Part shown: in pieces, positions 23,276-34,300 of the stretch
Layout of the letters: every line of letters starts with the position of its first letter
Numbering within the stretch: the first letter of the stretch is position 1
DNA from: Pomacea canaliculata
Taxonomy: Eukaryota > Mollusca > Gastropoda > Architaenioglossa > Ampullariidae
DNA length: 64,000 nucleotides
Direction: 5' to 3'
NCBI RefSeq assembly: GCF_003073045.1
Contig: NC_037594.1
Span: 29,004,737 to 29,068,736 of the forward strand
Made by a program: the position numbers and the translations under genes
The notes under the pieces: model-generated
Databases searched by the model: none
Told to the model about the DNA's origin: nothing
Seen by the model: only the letters and a program-made list of their open reading frames with translations

Positions 23276-24386
23276 GAAGCCGGAAAAAAACTCAGATATT
23301 GTCGAATTTTGCGTTGGTTGTGGCTCCGATTATAAAGCGAGCTCATAAAATCACAAGCACCAGCTAAATATCCATATCAGCAGCCACGTCCTTATGAACA
23401 TTAAATTGATGTGATACAATCTGACTGGACGGAAGTGTAGGGATGAAAGCTACCCTTATCAAGTCCTACTAAGTGGCTTATATTAGTTAATTTTCTTCAG
23501 AGATCAATGCTCACCAGAAGCTGGCAAATACTGTGCCATTACTATAATTTGCATATTATCTCGCCTACACTCTTCTGATGACACAGCACTCTCGAGGTCT
23601 TCCTGCGGTGATAAGCAGGACGTTCAGCAATTAATGAAAATTAATTTAAAAATCGTCACCCTGGCTCAGTGTCTTTCTGACAAAACTGTAGAAATGTAAA
23701 AATCTATTGTTGTGAATGATTAGTTTCTTCCAGAAGGCGGCAGCACTATTTTCTTTTCCGACCACAAGAAGACTTGAAGTATTAAAACGGAGGAAACAAT
23801 ACTCTTTACAGCGAAGATTTATCATTTAAAATTTTAATAATTTTTTAACTGTATAGACAAATATGATGAACAATCGACACTGGGAAAATGAATGTATTAC
23901 AAATTATTAAATGAAGATGATTTTTTTAAAACTATGATATCAGCACTATACAAATTCAGAAGCCATCACTGAAGAGGAAGCAAACTATTTTATTGGCGAC
24001 ATTTCACAGGAATCTCAATGCACTTTTGGAAACAAATATGGACATACACGTCCTATAAACTAAAATATTACATCCAAATACTAGTCCACTAAGATTAAAT
24101 CCCTCTATATATATAAACATGTGAACAACCTACCTTGTTTTTGGAGTGTCTATGGAGGATGAGGAGAGGGAGTACATTAAGTCGTCCAAAATTTGATGTT
24201 GGTGGCGGAAATGCAGTTCAAGAAAACATTAATTTCTATTCTTGCAGCTAGCGTTAAGTTTCAGTAAAAAAAAACTTCCATTATAATTTTGCGTAAAAAA
24301 ATTTTTCCAGTCTGATTCAATTTTCATCAATGACATCAAAGGTTACAGTAATTGCTATTGGATTTAAGTTTGGCCTTAAATAAGGA

Positions 24387-25601
24387 TTATTTCCTGCTCA
24401 TGAACTTGTAGAAATCTGTCAAGACCTTCCGATACGCTTTGCGATACTCCATATTTTTCCAGACGTAGACAACAAAGTTGACAATAGAGTTTATATAAAT
24501 GGGAAAGAACGCCAGGGAAGATATTTTATCATCGTTGTCATTTCCTCTATCGAAAAAACGAAGAAATAAGGACGAAGGGGATCCAAGAAGCTGAAAACAG
24601 GATATTAATGGCGACAAACATGCAAACAGAAGCAGTTTTGTTTGTCCGATTCTGTAAAGCAACAGGTGAGACATCGGTCGAAGAGACATGGCGTCGTGCT
24701 TGGACTCTGATGCCAGGACTTGCAGTGTCACTGGCAGTACTGAGATGTAATGTGCCATCAGTTCTCGATCCTGAAGCTGGTTGACCATGGGTAGTTCGCG
24801 ACATTCCACCTCTCAGACCCGTGTCCCGCAATACTGCTTCTGGCTGAGAGGATGTACAGTGCATGTCAACAGTAACCTCTTGTGCTGCTTCAGTAAACGC
24901 TTTGTCTTTATGAGTTGTTTGATAACAAAAGTTTGAAGACTCCTTTGTATTTACAACGCCGACGACCGGCACGTGCACTCGTATTGCCTGTATCTTCAGC
25001 TGTTGACTACGGACAACAGAAGCTATACACAGGTAGCACGCGCCGGTCAACAGCAGCTGTAACAGCAACAAGACGTTGAGGATGACTTTTATGTTGTACG
25101 TCAGGAACATCGTCAACGGTTTACATCCACTTGTTTCAAAGTTATTGTTAGTGAACAGTAAAGTGCAAGTTCCAATCAAGGATGAGCACCAGAAAATGGA
25201 AATAAATGTTTTTGTTAGCCGCTCACTTATAAACCGTTGGTAGAAATAGGGGTAAGCGATGTAAGCTAGGCGGTCCAGAGAAATACTAATTAAGGTAAGA
25301 GTTGCCACGGACATGTTACCTGCTGTCAAAAGAGCACCCGAAAAGCAAAGAGCGTAGTTGCTGTCCATCATTGCCCTGGTTTCTGATATATACATAGATG
25401 CCCACCATACAGAGGAAAATCCGATGAGAGTGTCTGCTACAGCCAGATTGAGGACGTACAGGTTGGCCTGAGACTGGACATTGTGAAGTAGCTGGGGCGT
25501 GCGTAGAACAGTCGTGATGGTCATCAGGTTGACACTATGCCCATGAGACCTAACAGAAGGAAGGTCCCTGCTATGAATACGTTGATTCCACTGGTTTCCA
25601 T
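24387..25601 (-). pseudogene. rhodopsin-like GPCR with two compensating frameshifts (GPCR-2)
   Basis: ATG at 25601 (METSGINVF) opens TM1, which breaks at about 25540; the long frame from VNLMTITTVL to SWIPFVLISSFF runs 25532 to about 24560; then RFFDRGND to the stop at 24387 returns to the first frame. Total ATG-to-stop length is divisible by three (405 codons), near that of the intact paralog (412). TM2 NLAVADTL, TM3 SLDRLAYIAYPYFYQRF, ECL2 Cys in SGCKPL, TM6 SWIP, TM7 NFVVYVWKNMEYRKAYRKV are all present. Either two consensus errors in an intact receptor gene or a recent pseudogene. Confidence 0.85.
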
Positions 25602-27328
25602 GGAACTAGAGAATCTCACTTTCTTGTTCTTAAAAGCTTTCAGTAGAGAATTTCTAGGTATTGATTACAGAGAACACAATTACACAGAACCTTGCTTCCA
25701 AAAATATTTCAATGAACAAGACTTCATGATTGAACAAGAACTAGTTCGAGTATGAAGACACATGAAGACATGAAGCCACAACTGTCCCACAAAATGTACC
25801 TTCATCGTTTTGAATTTATATTTGAGTTCGTCCCACGAAAAATCAATGCTTTCATCAAACATGGCACCATCACTTCCATTTGCAAACCACTTTTTATCTG
25901 CTGGCTTCTAATGACTCATCGCTGTTGAACCTTTCGCTTCCTAATGGCTATAAGCGGAATCCCTCATGAAAATTATCTCCCATCACAGGTACATTTCGGC
26001 GAATTTAAGGAAATTAAAAAAAAATAAATCTAGATCTTTCTTAGTCTTTTAAGACTGACCCTTGCAGGGACGGAGACAGTGAGGCACTAAAGGCAGCGCA
26101 GAAAGAACTCGAGAGGGCGAAGGGAAAGTGTCTATTTGCTTAACTTTAATTTTGAATATTAGAAGCACATCTTGATCTGACGGATCTTAAATGTTTAAAA
26201 CTCTTTATAATTAAATACTTTAATGGGCACAAATATACCAATCATGCCTAGATAACACTAGTATTTAGTTAGCATTAGCTATGTCTTAGTTTTTGTTAAA
26301 CATGTTTTCCAAGTGTGGCAAGTGTGTTGTCCTGGATACCTTAAATTAACTGTAAATAATTCTGATTGGACAAAACATGTGGTGTCATGTGGGACATTTC
26401 ATTTTTTTTTTTTTACACTGTCAGTTATTGTGAAGACAGCGACAGTAAACTTCTCGTTGTAACAATATTATTGTGGCTTCATTTAATAATATATTTTACT
26501 AATCTAGTTGTCTGGAGGTAAAATTCCAATGTTGTTATGCGGGCAAGATTTTATTTTAGTAACAGAGCAAACACTTTTGGTGTACATTTGATTAACATTT
26601 CGTTTTCATCAGAATTTAGATATTTATAAAGACTTTGCAATGTGCATTACTATACTAAAAGTGTTCTTTTCAGGCGTAGACTAAATTTACCGAAAGAGTT
26701 TATGAACATTTTTCATACTGCTAAGCCGCTAAGGAAACATCCTCAGTGTCCAATCTTCTCTAGTCAAAAACATTTGGAGATGACAATAGAGAGCAAAGGA
26801 GAGGGGAACCCTAGCTTATTAATGACCACGAAGATGTAAGCAAATACCTGTTTCTCTATCCGATTCTATGATGACAAATTCATACATTTGCTTCTGATGG
26901 CCTCTCATGAACATAAAGCCATGAATTGCAGTGCCAATGATGGCACCAGAGGTCTAATTTGCTAGCAGACCTTGATATCTTAGCTGTAGATGTTAGCCAT
27001 CACGAAGATGTTCTAACAAAACAAACGAAAATTTAAAATCTGATTGCATTTGAGATGTTCTCAATTTGTGTCGAGATACAATCATTATGTCATTCTAACA
27101 ATATAATCATAGTTCACAAAGAACATCCTTGTTTTAAAAGTCAAAGGATCTTCTAAAAGTAAACCTTTCGCTAAAATGTCTTTTGTATTTTTTAAAAGTG
27201 TAAACAAATAACACATGACTGTAATACACATTGTATTATCCTTTTTTATCACTCTTATTTCCGAGACTAAATTTAAACTACAGCTCTGAATATGTATCTA
27301 CATTACTGGGAGCTTGAAGTATACACGG

Positions 27329-28594
27329 CTAAAATATAGATACCAAACATTTCGCGCGCATGAAAGTGCCGAAGTCTATAAACACTTTCCGATACGCATT
27401 ACGATACTCGATGTTTTTCCAGGCATAAACAACAAAGTTAACAACAGAGTTTAAACAGATAGGGAGCAAAATCAGAGAAGAAATTTTGTCATCATTGTAC
27501 AATCCTCTGTCGAAGAAAATAGAAAAGATGACGAAAGGCATCCAAGAAAAAACAAAGAGCATGTTAATGGCCACGAAGGTGAAGACAGACACACTGTTTC
27601 CTGTTTGATTTTGTGATGGTGTATCTGACACATTGGTTGCTCCTTCGTCTGACCGTCCATTGTCTCCGATCCCCGGAATGGCAATATCGACGATGGAGTT
27701 GGACTGTGAACAGTTCTCAGGACACATCATCACTTCTGCAACTGGCTGACCCCGGGGAATGTCCAACGAGGTGCCAGCTTCCAATGCCCTGACCGTTGAT
27801 GATACCTCTGGTTGAAGAACTACATCCTCTGTCTTCTCTGGCGGGGCAAGTCGAGTGAACCATACATCTTTGTTCGATGTTCGGCAAGAAGAATTTGGTA
27901 AATTCTTGACATCAAAGACAACCTTGTTTAGAGGCTGCACCTTTGACATCTGTATTCTTCTTTGCTGACTTCGAGCGACGAAAGCTATCCGCACGTAGCA
28001 GGCGCCAGTCGTCAATAACTGGATAACCAAAAAGACGATGAAAAAGATTTTCAGGTCATGTGAGAGAAATATTGTCAAGGGCTTACATCGATATACTTCA
28101 AAGTTGTTGAAATGTGGTGCGACAAAGCAACCAGTAGCTATAGATACAACCCAGATTACCAAGATCACTGTCTTAACCAGCCGTTCGCTGATAAACCGTT
28201 GGTAGAAATACGGGTACACGATGTACATAAGTCGGTCCACAGCAATGGCCACGAGACTTATGTTAGTACACGCAACAACACAGATCGCGACAATAGCCCC
28301 AGACAAGCACAATGTGTAGCTGTCATCCATCATTGCCCTGGTTTCTGATACATACAGACCGGCAAACCACGCAGAGGGAAATCCAGTCAGAATGTCTGCT
28401 ACAGCCAGACTGAACACGTACAGGGTGGCCTGCCACTGACCACTGTGACGTAGTTGGGGGGTGCGCACAATGGCCGTGATGGTCAACAGGTTGACCGCCA
28501 TCGTCGCCACACTCAACAGCAAAAATGTTCCTGTTATAAACACGTTGTCTAAACTGGTTGCCATGGAGCTCGAATGTGATGAAGAATGTAACAA
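27329..28594 (-). CDS. rhodopsin-like GPCR, intact, single exon (GPCR-3)
   Basis: 421 residues from 28594; the ATG at 28564 (MATSLDNVF) aligns with the starts of the paralogs and is preferred, giving 411. Seven membrane segments: TM1 VATMAVNLLTITAIV, TM2 FSLAVADILTG, TM3 ending AVDRLMYIVYPYFY, TM4 TVILVIWVVSIATGC, TM5 VFLVIQLLTTGACYVRIAFV, a third loop of about 120 residues, TM6 VFSWMPFVIFSIFFDRG, TM7 NSVVNFVVYAWKNIEYRNAY. Conserved Cys in TLCLSG and YRCKPL probably form the TM3-ECL2 bridge. Atypical signatures: DRL rather than DRY, SWMP rather than CWxP, NFVVY rather than NPxxY. Plasma-membrane receptor; ligand and G protein unknown. The only uninterrupted member of the local cluster. Confidence 0.92.
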   Translation of the reverse strand: MLHSSSHSSSMATSLDNVFITGTFLLLSVATMAVNLLTITAIVRTPQLRHSGQWQATLYVFSLAVADILTGFPSAWFAGLYVSETRAMMDDSYTLCLSGAIVAICVVACTNISLVAIAVDRLMYIVYPYFYQRFISERLVKTVILVIWVVSIATGCFVAPHFNNFEVYRCKPLTIFLSHDLKIFFIVFLVIQLLTTGACYVRIAFVARSQQRRIQMSKVQPLNKVVFDVKNLPNSSCRTSNKDVWFTRLAPPEKTEDVVLQPEVSSTVRALEAGTSLDIPRGQPVAEVMMCPENCSQSNSIVDIAIPGIGDNGRSDEGATNVSDTPSQNQTGNSVSVFTFVAINMLFVFSWMPFVIFSIFFDRGLYNDDKISSLILLPICLNSVVNFVVYAWKNIEYRNAYRKVFIDFGTFMRAKCLVSIF

Positions 28595-29049
28595 TCCTCA
28601 CTTTTTGAAGTTAAAGAAGTATCATCACACTGAAGTGAGGAAAGAAATGGCGGGCACAACCTGACAGAACAAGGTGAGACAAAAATAATTACCATGTGTG
28701 AAATACTGACGGTGTCCCATGCTCTTATAGCTAGAAATACTCACAGAATAAAGACAACTGCACCAACATATATTTTGTGAACTCTTCACACACAAAATTA
28801 TTGTCAACACTGCGCCATTACTGTCGTTTGCCAAGCCCTCTCGTGTGTAGGTGACTGTTGGCACGACACTCTCCATGGTCGTGCCATCACGAGGGACAAC
28901 TAAAGTACCACATTATTCATCCTGGACTTGTCTTGATATACAGACAGGGATTATTTTCTAGTCTGCTGTTGCACTTTGACTCATTGATTTATCTTTATCT
29001 CCTTCTGTACCAAGACACACTGTGAATTCCTTCGATTTGCATCCCCAAT

Positions 29050-29351
29050 GGCTGGTTGGTGCACACTTCTCCCTGTACTTACAGCTGCTGACCACGGATA
29101 ACAATAGCAATTCACAGGTAGCACACACCTGTCATCAAGAGCTGAAATCATATCGAGACGGCCAGGATGATTGTTACATTGTCAGTGAGCATCGCCATCT
29201 GCTACAGCCAGACTCAGGTCATACAGGTCAGCCTGCCACTGGTTGCTATGATGGAGATGATGTAGTTGATGTAGTCAGTACATTGACCGCTACGTCCATA
29301 AAACCATCAGGAAGATTGAAGCAATAAATGATTTTTCCTGACTGGTTTCCA
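29050..29351 (-). pseudogene. GPCR relic with internal deletion
   Basis: Starts METSQEKSF at about 29351; fragments match TM1 (VAVNVLT), TM2 (NQWQADLYDLSLAVAD), then skip directly to TM5 (FQLLMTGVCYL, IAIVIRGQQL). Stops and frameshifts throughout; TM3-TM4 and TM6-TM7 are gone. Same subfamily and strand as its neighbours, at the upstream end of the cluster. Confidence 0.75.
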
Positions 29352-29779
29352 TCCGGAGCTAGGGGCTGATCGTGTTATTTGTAGATTGTAACAACGTTCG
29401 GTAGAGAAATGGAAGACCTTTTGACCTGAGAGACGCCAGACGACACACAACAGAAGGGAAAAGATATTTAGACGGTTAGAATTTCTGTGTGCGGAATGTT
29501 GCAATGAAAGGAAATTACTACGAGTCTAAAAAAAACACCGCATTTTTCTATAATAGAACGTTGGTACGCCATTCACAACATTGCCAGCAGTGAACACCAA
29601 TCAGAGAGAGAGAGAAGGAGCGACAGATCGGATTATCCGGACGCTGACAGTCTTCATTTCTCGTGGTTCTGAACAACTGCTACTGTAGTACGAGAAAAAC
29701 AGACTTTCAACGTCCAAATAACCTGACCTGTCGTTGTGGTTGGTGTTGACCGCTGGCAATGTTGCGAATGGTGTACCAA

Positions 29780-29821
29780 CGTGACGTAGTACACTGTTGG
29801 CGTGACGTAGTACACCGTTGG
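29780..29821 (+). repeat. 21-bp tandem repeat, two units
   Basis: CGTGACGTAGTACACTGTTGG followed by a copy differing at one base. Confidence 0.9.
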
Positions 29822-30611
29822 CGGCGCTCGTTGATCGCAGGTACGAATCGCGTACTCTGTTAGCGGATAATGAATTAACAACTGGGTTTGGGAAGCTGAA
29901 ATTTACATATTAGGCTTATATCGCCCATATCTACCGATATCTACAAAAAACGCAAACCATTCAATGGTCTTTATATCTACCCTTCATTCCTCAATTGATA
30001 AAGATTGCGAGACAACGAAAACGAAAGACAAGACACAAAGTGTCACAAAATGGTTGTCTTTGTTATGTGCCGCCATGTTATCTATCATTCTTAGTCCATG
30101 GAAGTGTCTTGTTGCTCACGGTACTCTGATCGTCTTAGGAAGGGGTCCACCGCCCTTGTTGATGTTACCCTATATAACACACGACCTACTTACAATCCTT
30201 GATTGCAGGGTAACGCGATTGTAGGTCCCGCTACAGCTTCAGAGTGCAAGTGTATTTAGCTAGCTTCCATTTGCTGTCTGTTTGTTTTATTGATTCAAAT
30301 GCACCATTCAAAAGACTTTGTTTATTATAAGATGACAGAGAAAAGTAAGGTAAATCACCGATATAGGAGCTACATGCACAATCATGTCTAGACCCTTACA
30401 TCATGACCTTTCACGAACACTGAGCTGATCTCTGGTGGCTACTATCTCGACCTTAACCCCAACTCAGGTAAGTATACACGTAGGTAGTATCGCTTGCCGG
30501 CCGGTTCACCTCCAGTCTGCTACCTTCGTGTTACTTGCTACCCTCATGTTTTTTTTTTGCTGAACAGCTCTGTGCTATTATATTTTCCTTTTTTTGTTTT
30601 CGGGGTGGGGT

Positions 30612-30653
30612 TATATAAAAACGTTCTGTGTTCGCTCGGTTAAACTCAATAAA
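30612..30653 (+). promoter_or_regulatory. TATA box closely followed by AATAAA (possible solo LTR core)
   Basis: TATATAAAA at 30612-30620 and AATAAATAAA from 30648, about 30 bp apart, a spacing typical of the R region of an LTR rather than of a gene. LTR borders and target duplications could not be found, so this is only suggestive. Confidence 0.3.
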
Positions 30654-30935
30654 TAAACTCCGAAGTTATCGGAGGGAGAGACCTCAGATAGCATTCTAAA
30701 ATAGCTTGGTTGTGGGTTAGTTCACGAATATAGGATTTTATTCACTATATTCCTGACTTACCCACCTCGGGTAGAGTAAACGGGTGGATAAAAGCGCTTC
30801 ATGAATACGAGCCCTGGACGTCACGTGTAGTCCCCTGTTTGTCTTCCTCTCTAGCTTTGACAAGGTCTGCCGCACAGAGCCTACCCGCAAACCAGATCAT
30901 TACCCGACGTGGCTTTATCGATAATTTAGAACCAG

Positions 30936-31140
30936 TACTACGGGTGGACGGGTGGGTGTGGAGGGCAAGTCCACAGCTTTGCCGGTCGCCAGACAAGCAC
31001 CGGGTAGACAGATCCATAGTCAGCTCTACCTACTAAGCTCTGGCTAGGTTCTTACAAAACCTCACTCGAGCGTCGGGGTCAGGCCTCAGTTCAATAAATT
31101 CACACTCTCCGTGTAAACACCCCGTCCACCCGTAAGTAGT
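30936..31140. mobile_element. TIR element upstream of the PPxY gene
   Basis: ACGGGTGGACGGG at 30940-30952 is the exact complement of 31121-31133, and the similarity continues imperfectly outward (ACTAC on the left, GTAGT on the right). About 200 bp, non-coding, ending about 220 bp before the start codon at 31362, so it lies in or next to that gene's promoter or 5' UTR. Confidence 0.6.
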
Positions 31141-31361
31141 TCGATCATATAATCGTTTTTCAAGTCAGACTCGTGGACGCAAGCGAGCGACATGCTGTGT
31201 GGTGGTGGAGAGCAGACCTGAATGATTGGAGTACGATCACGAAAACACGGTCACTGTCGGGTGGAAGGAAGCTTCTCGTTCTCACCCCGGGATAGCTGTC
31301 TGTGAAAACATGGCTTGAGCTGGCGTCTGTCACAACTTTCATTGTGTTTAACCATGGCAGC

Positions 31362-34300
31362 ATGGCCAGCCGTGTGTCTATTCCTCTCTGGAAGTTTTTC
31401 GAGACAGTCTCCTTGGTTTTCTTCTTCAGACTGATTACGGTGAGTACTTTTTACTTGTTGTCATTGTGCACAAACTTACTAATACCTACCAACTTTTGAG
31501 AATCAAACACTCAACATAGCTTCAAAACAATGTCTAATAAGGGAGAGATTTTTTATTGCACTAATCGGGTACATGCTGCCATGTAAATGTTGGTCGTTAG
31601 AATACACTGAAAACTGATATACTGTACAAAAAATGTCTGAATTTGGGATTTTTGATGAGTCACACTGACTACCTTTAAGGTAAATGCCGATTTGTATTGC
31701 TGATATACGCGTTCTGTAGCTTGCAGGTGAAATGAAAGAAATAATATCTTTACTTTTTTTATCTTTACTTTTTTCCCAAACTTCCAGAGGGTGGTTCTCC
31801 TTGATCACTAATCTTCACCTAAACGATAACATTCTGTTTTTTTTTTTCGTTCTTGATCTTCCCTTTGGTTCGTTCATTGCCTCGTGAAGGACGGTCAAAG
31901 GCATTCAGTCATCTGTCTTCCACATGACACGCGAACGACGGCTTATTTCTTTTCTTTTTTTTTTTTTTCTTTTTTTTTTTGGCCCTCGTCAGCGGGCAAG
32001 GGGAAACACTGACGTCAAACTTATTCAATAGGTGTCAATGGTTTCTTCTCTCCCTTCTATTCGTGGCCTTAAAAGCCCGGCGTGAACATGCGATGTATCG
32101 CCGAGAATTATTGTCGACGTGTTGATCGATATCCTCGTCTGAAGAAAGCCTTCAGATGTCCGTGGCTTGTAAAACCTGTTTCACGCCTGCTCTGGGATAA
32201 AGACACGGACTCCCTCAGAAGAAAGGAAAGGTTCTGCTGAAGAAATTTAAATCAGGAATTATTTTTTTGTCACGAATAATCCTCACGTTTGTCGTTTTTC
32301 TGTGGTCATTGGGTTCATCAGTCAATTGAAGTCTGCCATGGACAAGACTCCTTCACATTTTCCACTCATTTTGAAATACATACTTTACAATCATAACCAA
32401 TTATAAATCCTAGCTTAAGTACGATGGTTTGCTCTATGGACAATAACTAATTCCAGTTTTATATTTATCTGCTTTTATTTCAGGACCATTTAACAGCGCC
32501 AATCTTACAAACATTAGAAAAACAAATCAGTGTTGACATTCACTCGTAAACTATTTATATTATATCGATTCCAACATTATGGGTATTCTGTTTGACAAAA
32601 CCCCTTTCTTGTAATGAAATACAATATTATATTTTTCTAAGTTGTTGTCGAGGTCAAGGCACTTACGATGGCGTTGACTGCATCTGTTCTTTCTCTTTTA
32701 CAAGTTCAGTTATAAATAAAGCTATAAAAATTGTCAAAGGGTATAATAATATAATCACAGTAAAAATAGCAGTTTAAATACGCCAAATTTGAGTTAATTA
32801 CTCAAATAAACCACTCGAGACTTGCGTTCAGATTTCTAGCACCTCTCCATGCATGCAAATAATAAATTAGGCAATTTTCGATAGTAGAGAAAACCTCCGC
32901 TCCGCCAGTTACCGATTTCATAAATTTCCCCCCGCGTGTGTGTGTGTGTGTGAAGGATAAAGTCACATATAGTTTCAAATATGTCGATAAACCAACGGCT
33001 ATCAAAACTTTGAAACTACATTTTGAGTATCACTGGAGATAATTAGATGGTGGTAACGATGAGTAACTCGATAACTTAATTTCTCACAGGTGGTTGACTC
33101 CGCTTGTTCCTCCGATGATGGGGACGATGACAGAAAGACTAACCGGCAACAAAGTATGACCTGCTGGTACGAGTTGTGGTACTTTTGGTATGTATACATG
33201 TATATATATGCAGATGACTTTAGAAATAGTTCGTACTTTGTACAGACGCTAGAAACCCTTTAAAGGGAAAGCTGAGTCATCGGTCATTTAACCTACCCGG
33301 TCTGAACCTGGTTCAGTCGGAAAGTTCGTTCTCAATTATAAAGACAGATTGGTTTGTGGGTGATCGATAATCAAGGTTCAATTTCTTAATTTGCCTCAAC
33401 ATAGCTAACCCATCGAGGATGGTTGGTTGCTTCAACACGCTTGACTGATGTTACAAACGACTTTGTCGTCTATAGACACAGCCTTGCACTACAGTGTGTT
33501 TGCTAGCGTGCATTTACAAAGTAGTCGACACGTAGTGTTTCTGCTACTTCAGGTTGACATTTTAACATGATTAATTATTTTGTGACATAAAACTCAAGTA
33601 TCGGTTCACTTTTTTTTTGAGCTCTCGCGAAGTACCTACCACTTTACCCGACAAGTGTTGCTAATACTTTCTTCGTCTCTTTACACGAGAACTCAGCTAC
33701 TCAGAGGCAAGAATCGAGTAATTGGCAAAAGTTTCCCTTAGCAAGCACTTTGTTGGAATTTTTTAAAGACTATGGCTTGGAATAAAAAATCCACAAAACC
33801 ACCCAAGATCTGTGAACAATCTTTCATATCCATGCACAATCACCTTCTTCCCTTGTCCTTTCTTCACGGGTAGTGTCACAAAGACATTTTGAACAAGACC
33901 TATATTACAAGTCTTTCAGGCCGAAATTTTACTAATCTTTCCAATGTAAACGTTTTATTTGCTTTAAAGAAAGTTTGGGGAGGTATTATAAGTCTCTTTC
34001 AATTTGTATATGTAACTCGCGCGTACACACTTACAAAACCTAAAGAGCTTCAGACATGGACTGATAATAAAAGCGCAGAGACATGTAGGACACATGAATA
34101 TTCGTGGTGATTACTGCTGAATCCTGATACAGCATGCACCCAGATTTACGACACGTGACAGGTCATTAAGTGCATTCCCCATTCCCCTACACTGCTCCTG
34201 CGAAATCTTGACAGTTTAATATTTATTGTTATCTACAAGCACTCTAAGCACTACCTGTGAGTGCTGCCGAGTGTTGAATGGCTGAAACATGTCGTGATGT

